Shown one piece after another: positions 29,988-38,800 of a stretch of 64,000 nucleotides of DNA. The stretch is from Collimonas fungivorans Ter331 (GTDB lineage Bacteria; Pseudomonadota; Gammaproteobacteria; Burkholderiales; Burkholderiaceae_D): NCBI RefSeq assembly GCF_000221045.1, contig NC_015856.1, positions 1,459,317-1,523,316 of the forward strand, in the 5' to 3' direction. Positions within the stretch are counted from its first letter, which is position 1. The number at the start of each line of letters is the position of its first letter. The notes under the pieces are model-generated. The model worked only from the letters and a program-made list of their open reading frames with translations. It was not told where the DNA came from and ran no database searches. The position numbers were made by a program, and so were the translations under genes.

Positions 29988-30371
29988 ATGACAATCAAAC
30001 GATATGGTGTTGAAGGTGGTTCGGGAACCGGCGGCCAGCATTTGCCGTTCGCGCGTGCGGTGGAAGCCGACGGCTGGCTGTATGTTTCCGGCCAGGTGGC
30101 GATGGTGGACGGCGAAGTGATCGACGGCGGCATCGTCGCTCAGTCGCACAAGACCATCCAGAACGTGCTGGCGATCCTGAAAGAAGCCGGCTACGGCCCG
30201 GAGCATGTGGTGCGTTGCGGCGTCTGGCTCGACGATACCCGCGATTTCCAATCGTTCAACCGGGTCTTCAAGGAGTATTTTGGCGCCAATCCGCCTGCCC
30301 GCGCTTGCGTGCAGTCGAGCATGGTGGTCGATTGCAAGGTGGAAGTGGATTGCATCGCTTATAAAAAATAA
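29988..30371 (+). CDS. Rid-family (RidA/YjgF) imine/enamine hydrolase
   Basis: Small trimeric protein that hydrolyses reactive enamine/imine products of PLP dehydratases. The ATG at 29988 is 5 bp after GAGGAG; the GTG at 29982 overlaps that site. The 127 residues show SGQVAM, LKEAGYGPEHVV and the conserved arginine Arg105 in PPARACVQ. The N-terminus lacks the GPYSQ of the archetypal RidA, so it may belong to another Rid subgroup. Its place beside a PLP dehydratase fits a role in speeding imine hydrolysis to the keto acid and ammonia. Confidence 0.9.
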   Translation: MTIKRYGVEGGSGTGGQHLPFARAVEADGWLYVSGQVAMVDGEVIDGGIVAQSHKTIQNVLAILKEAGYGPEHVVRCGVWLDDTRDFQSFNRVFKEYFGANPPARACVQSSMVVDCKVEVDCIAYKK

Positions 30372-30508
30372 ACCGGGTCCAGGCCGGCGAATAGACTGGC
30401 GACCGATAGTGAATAGTTGCAAAATGGCGCCGTTATGGATTTGTGCGCCAAGGCAGGCAGCAGGTATATGGCGGTGTTAAAAAATAAATCAGACTTTAGG
30501 AGGATTTG

Positions 30509-31861
30509 ATGGAGATGGTTCAAGGAAACATGTTGCTGCTATATGCAGTGATTGCAGTGATCGCGCTGGTGGTGCTGATCGCCAAGTTCAAGATGAATCC
30601 GTTCATCGTGCTGATCGTGGTGTCGGTGATCCTGGGCCTGGTGGTCGGCATGCCGATGGCCAGCATCGTCAAATCCTACGAAACCGGGGTCGGCGGCGCA
30701 CTAGGACATATTGCGCTGGTGGTCGGGCTGGGCACCATGTTCGGCAAGATGATGGCCGAATCGGGCGGCGCCGAGCGCGTGGCCAATACGCTGATTGGCG
30801 TGTTCGGCCCCAAGCGGGTGCACTGGGCCATGATGGTGGTGGCCCTGATCGTCGGCCTGCCGGTGTTCTTTGAAGTCGGTTTCGTGCTGCTGATCCCGAT
30901 TGCATTCAACGTCGCCAAGCGCACCGGGACTTCGATGATCATGGTCGGGATTCCGATGGTTGCCGGCCTGTCTGTCGTACACGGCCTGATCCCGCCGCAT
31001 CCGGCCGCGCTGTTCGCCGTGACCGCCTACAACGCAGACATCGGCCGCACCATCATGTACGCGCTGATCGTCGGCATTCCTACCGCGATCATTGCCGGCC
31101 CGCTATTTGCCAAGCTGATCAGCCGCTTCGTGGTGCCTAATCCAGACAATCCATTGATCGCGCAATTCGTGGAAGAGGGCAAGACCCGCGAATTGCCAGG
31201 TTTTGGCATCACCATTGCAACTATCCTGCTGCCGGTGGCGCTGATGCTGATCGGCAGCTGGGCCGATGTGTTTTTCACTCCCAAAACTTTCGCCAACGAT
31301 TTCCTGCGCCTGATCGGCAACTCGGTGATTGCACTGCTGATTGCGACGCTGGTGAGTTTTTACACCTTCGGCAAGGCGCGTGGTTTCGATCGCGCGGCGA
31401 TCCTGAAATTTACGACCGAGTGCCTGGCGCCTATCGCCGGGATCACCCTGATCGTCGGCGCCGGCGCCGGTTTTGGCCGGATCCTGATCGACGGCGGCGT
31501 ATCCAAGGCGATTGTCGAACTCGCCAACAATGCGCATCTGTCGCCGTTGCTGCTGGGCTGGTTCGTGGCGGCGCTGATCCGCGTTGCCACCGGTTCCGCC
31601 ACCGTGGCGATGACCACCGCCTGCGGCATCGTCGCCCCTATCGTCACTGCCGCCGGCGTTACCGTCAGGCCGGAACTGATGGTGCTGGCCACCGGCGCCG
31701 GTTCGCTGATCCTGTCGCACGTCAACGATGGCGGTTTCTGGCTGGTCAAGGAGTACTTCAACATGACCGTGACGGAAACCTTCAAGACCTGGACTGTGGC
31801 CGAGACCATCATTTCGGTGGTGGCGCTGTTGCTGACCTTGGGCCTGGCTACAGTGATCTGA
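30509..31861 (+). CDS. GntP-family permease (gluconate / D-serine transporter type)
   Basis: Proton-coupled importer of the GntP family (GntP, GntT, IdnT, DsdX). The ATG at 30509 follows AGGAGG closely; a TTG 3 bp upstream is rejected. The 450-residue protein has about 12-13 hydrophobic segments, with family blocks GLGTMFGKMMAESGGAERVA, GLPVFFEVGFVLLIPI, GLIPPHPAAL and SHVNDGGFWLVKEY. Members carry sugar acids or D-serine, and both would suit this cluster. It is the last gene of the regulator-deacylase-Rid-permease run, 137 bp after the Rid gene. Confidence 0.93.
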   Translation: MEMVQGNMLLLYAVIAVIALVVLIAKFKMNPFIVLIVVSVILGLVVGMPMASIVKSYETGVGGALGHIALVVGLGTMFGKMMAESGGAERVANTLIGVFGPKRVHWAMMVVALIVGLPVFFEVGFVLLIPIAFNVAKRTGTSMIMVGIPMVAGLSVVHGLIPPHPAALFAVTAYNADIGRTIMYALIVGIPTAIIAGPLFAKLISRFVVPNPDNPLIAQFVEEGKTRELPGFGITIATILLPVALMLIGSWADVFFTPKTFANDFLRLIGNSVIALLIATLVSFYTFGKARGFDRAAILKFTTECLAPIAGITLIVGAGAGFGRILIDGGVSKAIVELANNAHLSPLLLGWFVAALIRVATGSATVAMTTACGIVAPIVTAAGVTVRPELMVLATGAGSLILSHVNDGGFWLVKEYFNMTVTETFKTWTVAETIISVVALLLTLGLATVI

Positions 31862-31908
31862 TCCATCCGAAGGTCAACTCGCCACGGGCGAGGCAAACAA
31901 ACGCTGTC

Positions 31909-31947
31909 AAACGGCTTGCAGAACATCATTCTGCAAGCCGTTTTTTT
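31909..31947 (+). terminator. Rho-independent terminator after the GntP gene
   Basis: A 12-bp stem CGGCTTGCAGAA / TTCTGCAAGCCG around a CATCA loop, extended by AA(A)/TT pairs and followed by seven T. Confidence 0.95.
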
Positions 31948-32233
31948 ACATCTCCTTATTTGAAGGTCTCCTTTTCAGGATAATTCCATAATGTTGTATT
32001 TTTGAAACATCATTTTGTTAATTCTAGGAATACTTTTTATTTAACAAAACAGAGCCGCACCCGATCTGGGTTGATCGGGAAATAAACGGGCTTGGCGACT
32101 TGTAAACCTCGTTATATATAGGCAGCTATTGCGTCATATCCATATCTGGCAATCTCAGGCCAGACCATCCTACCGGGCGCGGGGACGATATATTTCCATG
32201 TGGAATTGTAAAAAAATATTCGCAGAATGTTAA

Positions 32234-32248
32234 TTTACAAAATGTAAA
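32234..32248. promoter_or_regulatory. Palindrome in the AT-rich region upstream of the autotransporter
   Basis: TTTACA-AAA-TGTAAA is a perfect 15-bp palindrome in the AT-rich block about 590 bp before the autotransporter ATG. It may be an operator; no regulator is indicated. Confidence 0.35.
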
Positions 32249-32748
32249 CGTTAACTAATGTTAATTATTAAAATAAACATTACTCCCATATTCAATATCT
32301 TTGAAATACGTCTAAAATGACAATTAATTTCCATGCCGCATTGTTTTCATATGGAAAGCACGAGCAGGGTATTCAGCGTCATTCCGGGCCTGCAGCATCG
32401 CGCAGAATCATTCTGTGCCTGCAACGATGCGGCAAGCATGTCAGTTTCTTACATCTCATTTTCCTGATGTAGCCGCCGCCGCGGAAATTGAGCCAGAGGT
32501 TGTTGGACCAGCAATTGGAGTCAGCCATGGCAATACGGATTTATCCCCCAACAGAAAGTATTTGCTCCGCCCACACGTACTTCGCCATCCAGGCGAGGTG
32601 CACTCTTATCGAAAGTTTTGTTGCCGCCGCAATGCGTTGGGGATAAGCCGCCTCAAAAGCATCGCCGGCAGTGTTTAGCCAAACAGGCAATTCTGCATTA
32701 GGCATGCTTGGTCTCAATTCAGACTGAGACAAAATCCCTGTTTTTTTA

Positions 32749-32819
32749 CCCTCAATTTTCTTCGCTACGGACTCGTCCCGGCGTTGAGGGCGTCTTTTTG
32801 CCTATTTTTTTGTATTTTT
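32749..32819 (+). terminator. Terminator-like hairpin just before the autotransporter start (possible attenuator)
   Basis: CCCTCAA (32749-32755) and TTGAGGG (32784-32790) enclose inner pairs CGC/GCG and GGAC/GTCC. A T-rich stretch with runs of five, six and more T follows up to 32819. The ribosome site GGAG and the ATG lie 3 and 13 bp further on. A stem plus T-rich tail in the leader looks like a terminator that could be conditional. Confidence 0.5.
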
Positions 32820-32831
32820 CCGGAGAACGTC

Positions 32832-35800
32832 ATGAGCAAGACTTATCGTTTGGTATGGAGCAAGACACAAGGTGCGCTGGTAGTCACATCGGAACTGGCC
32901 AAGACCAATGGCAAGGGAGCCTCGAACCTGCTGTTGTCGACGGCCTCGATCGGCGCAGCCGGCGGCCTGTCCGGCCAGGGCGAAACCACGCCGCAGCTGC
33001 GGCGCCTGCCGGCATTGCTCGCACTGGCGACAACCGGCTTTTTTGCCCTGAACGGTTCGACAGCCTGGGCCAATTGCACGCCGGCCAATCCGGCTGACGG
33101 CGCGACAGTCACCTGCGCCGGCGCTGCTCCGCTACTGGCGCCTTCATTCAGCAGCGCCGCCAATAACCTGACGGTGAACGTGAACACCGGCGCCAGCGCC
33201 GGCGTGCTGCTGGGCCTGCTCGGGACGGCAATGAATTTGACCGGCAACAATGTCACGCTCAATAACGGCGGCACCATAGATCCGTCGCTGCTGGGGGCGG
33301 CCAGCCTGCTATCGACCGGCACCGTGATCGGCAATGCCGCGGCCAGCACCGTTACCGTCAACAACAGCGGCACCATGAAGGGCACCAGCGGCTTGCTAGG
33401 GGTGAGCCTGACCAACCTGAACGGTGTCGCGCTGGCGGTGCAGAACGGCACCGGCGGCGTCAGCAATCTGTCCAATACCGGCACCATCGGCAGTTCGCCT
33501 TTGCTGGGCGTCTCGCTGTTCGCATCCGATGCGCCGGTGGTTGCAGCCTACGGCGGCGGCCAGGTCAACTTTGTCAATTCCGGCACCATCAACGGCCGGG
33601 TTGCGTTCGAGGCTTCGGGTACGCCCGGCACCGGCAACACCTTCGTCAATTCCGGGACCATCACCGGCAGCGTATCGATGGGCGTCAACAGCAGCAACAC
33701 CTTTACCGCGGTGACCGGCTCTACTGTGAATTCAGGCGGCAGCCTTGGCCTCAACCTGTTGAACGTAGTCGGCCTCAACCTCGGGTTTGCCGCAACCGGG
33801 ACGGTCGACGGCGGCGCCGGCGGCAACAATACCTTGCTCCTGCAAAACACGGCAACCGGCACCGGCAGCGGCAGCACCGGTTCCGGCACCATTACCAGCG
33901 GCACCTACATCAACTTCCAGCACCTGGGACTCAACAGCGGCAGCTGGACCTTGAGCGGAGCGCAGACATTCCAGGATGCGACGCTGAACGGCGGCCTGGC
34001 ATTGTTCGACAATTCCGCCTCTTTCGGCACCGGTGCAATTACGGCCAACGGCGGCGCGATCCAGGCCACTGCCGGCGGCCTCAATCTTGGCAACAGCTTC
34101 AACCTGCTAGGCGGCGGGCTGACGGTCCAGGGCGCGAGCGCACTGACCATATCGGGCATCATCTCGGGCGTCGGCGGATTGACCAAGAACGACAGCGGCA
34201 CGCTGTCCTTGAACGGCGCCAATAGCTATAGCGGCAATACCAATCTCAACGCTGGCGGACTCATCCTGGGGAACGCGACTGCTATCGGCAGCGGTACCCT
34301 GGCAGTGGGGGGCAACGCAACACTGGATACCAGCACAGCACTGACGCTGGGCAACAACATCAATCTCGCCGGCGGAGCGGACCTGACCCTCACCGGCAGC
34401 AATAACCTCGGCCTGAGCGGCATCATTTCCGGCGCCGGCGGCCTCGTGAAAAACGGCAGCACCACTACCACGCTGACCGGCGCCAACACCTTCACCGGCG
34501 GCGCGACGATCAACGCCGGGACGCTGGCCATCGGCGCAGGCGGCAGCCTGGCGCCGACCGTGGCGGTCAACGTGGCCGGCCTCGGCGCCGGTTTCGACAT
34601 TTCTGCGGGTGGCAACCAGACCATCGGTTCGCTGGCTGGCGTGGCAGGCAGCACGGTAGCCCTGGGCGCCAATACCTTGACTTTCGGCGACGCCACCAAC
34701 CAGACCTATGGCGGTGTCATCGGCGGCAGCGGCGGCCTGGTCAAACAAGGCAGCGGCACCGAAACCCTGACTGGCGCCAATACCTTCACTGGCGGCGCGA
34801 CGATCAACGCCGGTACGTTGGCCATTGGCGCAGGCGGCAGCCTGGCGCCGACCGTGGCAGTCAACGTTGCGGGCGCTGGCGCCGGCCTGGACATTTCTGC
34901 AGGCGGCAACCAGACCATTGGTTCGCTGGCCGGCGTGGCAGGCAGCACAGTCGCACTGGGTGCAAATACCTTGACCTTTGGCGACGCCACCAACCAGTCC
35001 TTCGGCGGCGTCATCGGCGGCACTGGCGGCCTGGTCAAACAAGGCAGCGGCACCGAAACCCTGACCGGCGCCAATACCTTCACTGGCGGTGCGACAATCA
35101 ATGCCGGTACGCTGGCTATTGGTGCAGGCGGCAGCCTGGCGCCAACCGTGGCGGTCAACGTCGCCGCGGCTGGCGCCGGTTTCGACATTTCTGCAGGCGG
35201 CAACCAGACCATCGGCTCATTGGCTGGCGTAGCGGGCAGCACAGTAGGTTTGGGCGCCAATACCCTGACCTTTGGCGACGCCACCAACCAGACCTTCGGC
35301 GGCGTCATCGGCGGCACCGGTGGTTTGATCAAACAAGGCGCGGGTACGGAAACCCTGACAGGCGCCAATACATTTAGCGGCGGCGCAACCATCAATGCCG
35401 GCAAGCTGGCCATCGGCGCAGGCGGCAGCCTGGCGCCAACCGTGGCAGTCAACATTGCCGGCGTAGGCGCCGGCCTGGATATTTCTGCGGGCGGCAATCA
35501 GACCATCGGTTCGCTGGCCGGCGTGGCAGGCAGCACAGTAGCCTTGGGAGCGAATACCTTAACCTTTGGCGACGCCACTAACCAAACCTTCGGCGGCGTC
35601 ATCGGCGGCACCGGTGGTTTGATCAAACAAGGCGCGGGCACCGAAACCCTGACAGGCGCCAACACCTTCACCGGCGGCGCAACGATCAATGCCGGCACGC
35701 TGGCCCTCGGTGCAGGCGGCAGCTTGCTGCCGACCGTGGCGGTCAACGTCGCTGGCGCCGGCGCCGGTTTTGATATTTCTGCCGGCGGCAACCAGACCAT

Positions 35801-38800
35801 CGGCTCATTGGCTGGCGTAGCGGGCAGCACAGTAGGTTTGGGCGCCAATACCCTGACCTTCGGCGACGCCACCAACCAAACCTTCGGCGGCGTCATCGGC
35901 GGTACTGGTGGTTTGATCAAACAAGGCGCGGGCACCGAAACCCTGACGGGCGCCAACACCTTTACTGGCGGCGCAACCATCAATGCAGGGACGTTGGCAC
36001 TGGGCGCAGGCGGCAGCCTGGGGCCGACCGTGGCAGTCAACGTCGCCGCAGCTGGCGCTGGCCTGGATATTTCCGCGGGCGGCAACCAGACCATCGGTTC
36101 GCTAGCCGGTGTGACAGGCAGCACGGTAGCTTTAGGCGGCAACACCTTGACCTTCGGCGATGCCACCAGCCAGACTTTTGGCGGAGTCATCGGCGGCACC
36201 GGTGGCCTGGTCAAGCAGGGCACAGGCACTGAAACCCTGACCGCTGCCAATACCTTCACTGGCGGCGCGACGATCAACGCCGGCACGCTGGCGCTTGGCG
36301 CAGGCGGCAGCCTGGCGCCGACCGTGGCAGTCAACGTTGCGGGCGCCGGCGCCGGCCTGGATATTTCCGCCGGCGGCAACCAGACCATCGGTTCGCTGGC
36401 CGGTGTGACAGGCAGCACGGTAGCTTTGGGCGGCAACACCTTGACCTTCGGCGATGCCACCAACCAGACCTTTGGCGGGGTCATCGGCGGCACAGGCGGT
36501 TTGGTTAAGCAGGGTACCGGCACTGAAACCCTGACCGCTGCCAATACCTTCACTGGCGGCGCCACGATCAATGCCGGCACGCTGGCGCTTGGCGCAGGCG
36601 GCAGCCTGGCGCCGAGCGTGGCAGTCAACGTTGCGGGCGCTGGCGCCGGCCTGGATATTTCCGCCGGCGGCAACCAGACCATCGGTTCGCTGGCTGGCGT
36701 GACAGGCAGCACAGTCGCACTGGGCGCAAATATCTTAACCTTTGGCGACGCCACCAACCAGACCTTCGGCGGCGTCATCGGCGGCACCGGCGGCTTGGTC
36801 AAGCAAGGCACCGGCACCGAAACCCTGACCGGCGCCAATACCTTCACTGGCGGCGCCACGATCAACGCCGGTACGCTGGCTATCGGCGCAGGCGGCAGCC
36901 TGGCGCCGACCGTGGCGGTCAACGTTGCCGGCGCCGGCGCCGGCCTGGACATTTCCGCCGGCGGCAACCAGACCATCGGTTCGCTGGCCGGCGTAGCAGG
37001 CAGCACAGTCGCACTGGGCGCCAATACCTTGACCTTCGGCGACGCCACCAACCAGACCTTCGGCGGCGTCATCGGCGGCACCGGCGGCCTGGTCAAGCAG
37101 GGCACGGGCGCCGAGACACTGACCGGCGCCAATACCTACACCGGAGGCACGACCATCAACGCCGGTTCGCTGATACTTGGCAACAGCTCAGCGATCGGCA
37201 CCGGCGCACTGACTGTCGGCGGCGCCGCAACCATCGACAACACCATTCCGCTGACGTTGAATAATGCGGTAGTCCTGAATGCCGGCCTGACCGTGGCGGG
37301 CAGCAACGACCTGACATTGAGCAACGTGGTGTCCGGAACCGGCAGCCTGACCAAGGATGGCGCTGCCAACCTGACCCTGGCCGGCGCCAATACCTATAGC
37401 GGCGGCACGGTCCTGAACAACGGCACGATCACCGTCGGCAATAATTCTGCGCTTGGCACCGGCAGCCTGGCTCTGAATGCCGGCCAGCTCGATGTGAACG
37501 GCTTCCAGATAACGGTGGCCGGCTTGAGCGGCAACGGTAATGTGACCCTAGGCGGCAACAGCGGTAGCGTGACGGTGAACGGCGGCGGCACGTACGGTGG
37601 CGTTATTTCGGGCGCCGGGACGGTGGCCAAGGGCGGCAGCGATACCTTGACGCTGACCGGCGCCAATACCTACACCGGCGGCACTACCATCAATGCCGGT
37701 ACATTGCAGATCGGGAATGGCGGCACCACAGGAAGCATTGTAGGCAACGTGGTCGATAACGGCACACTGGCTTTCAATCGCTCCGACGATATCACTTATG
37801 GTGGCGTGATCAGCGGCACCGGCAGCGTGGTCAAGCTGGGCGCCGGGGTGTTGGATTTGAGCGGCGTCAGTACTTACAGCGGACCGACCGCGGTAAATGC
37901 AGGTACCCTGGCGGTAAGCGGTTCGATCGCCAATTCGACTGTCACCGTCAACAACGGCGGCACCATCCAGGGCCCCGGGACTATCGGCGGATTGCTGGTC
38001 AACAGCGGCGGGACGGCAGCGATTGCCGCCGCCGGCAAGCCTATCGGCAGCCTGACGGTGGCCGGCAACGCCGCCTTTACGCCTGGATCGTTTTATCAGG
38101 TGAAGGCGACGCCGCAGCAAAGCGACTTGATCAAGGTCGGCGGCAGCACCAGCTTGACTGGCGGAACGGTGCAAGTGATGGCGGCGATCGGCGACTACAA
38201 GCCGACCAACAACTATACGATCCTTACTGCTGCCGGCGGCGTCAACGGTACATTTTCAGGGGTGACGTCGAACCTGGTATTCCTGACGCCTAGCCTGAGC
38301 TACGACGCCAAGAACGTATTCCTGCAACTAGTGCGTAACAGTGTGTCGTTCCAGCAGGCGGCCACTACGCCGAACCAGCAAAGCGTGGCTAACGCTGTCA
38401 CCATCCTCGGCGGCGGCAACACGATTTACGACACCATCACCTCGCTCGACCTGGCCTCGGCGCAAGCGGCGTTTGACAGTCTGTCCGGCGAGATTCAGGC
38501 CAGCGCGCGCAGCGTCATGCTGGAAGACAGCCGTTACATCAGGGATGCCGTCACGGCGCGCGCGCGCCAGGGGTCGGCCGCGCGTTCCGGGGTCTTGTCG
38601 GCGCTCTCGAGCGGCGGTGCAGCCAGCTGTACAGCGGATAGCGCAACCCAGCAGAACGATCCGTTGCGTGCCGATAACGCCTGCGCCGACGACCGCCGCA
38701 ATGCGCGGGTGGTCTGGGGCCAGGTATATGGCGCCAAGAGCAACCTGGATGGCGAGAACGGCGTGGCCAACGTGAACCGCAGCACCGGCGGCTTCATTGT

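Larger units (their letters stand above)
31862..32831. other. 970-bp non-coding region upstream of the autotransporter
   Basis: It holds the terminator of the permease gene (31909-31947) and an AT-rich block (about 32195-32335). Palindromes lie at 32013-32049 (TTTTGTTAA/TTAACAAAA) and 32234-32248 (TTTACA-AAA-TGTAAA), and a terminator-like hairpin lies directly before the autotransporter. Short ORFs at 32415-32678 and, on the other strand, 32541-32732 have no recognisable family and are not called genes. The length and AT content suggest a heavily regulated promoter. Confidence 0.6.

Noticed and set aside
25104-31861. Cluster read simply as D-serine/D-threonine catabolism
   Set aside because: Possible, but it leaves the KdgK-like kinase, the SIS-domain regulator and the N-acyl deacylase without clear roles; kept only as the alternative.
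32415-32732. Two short frames (plus and minus) upstream of the autotransporter
   Set aside because: No family, no ribosome site, and they overlap each other on opposite strands; likely chance frames in a regulatory region.
34476-37121. Regular repeats considered as a CRISPR array
   Set aside because: Units are 294 bp, directly adjacent, coding and in frame, without short repeats and unique spacers.
34706-37132. Long minus-strand frames rich in Pro, Ala and Val inside the autotransporter
   Set aside because: They are the reverse complement of the 294-bp repeats, so their length and repetition come from the autotransporter itself; there is no ribosome site or family match.
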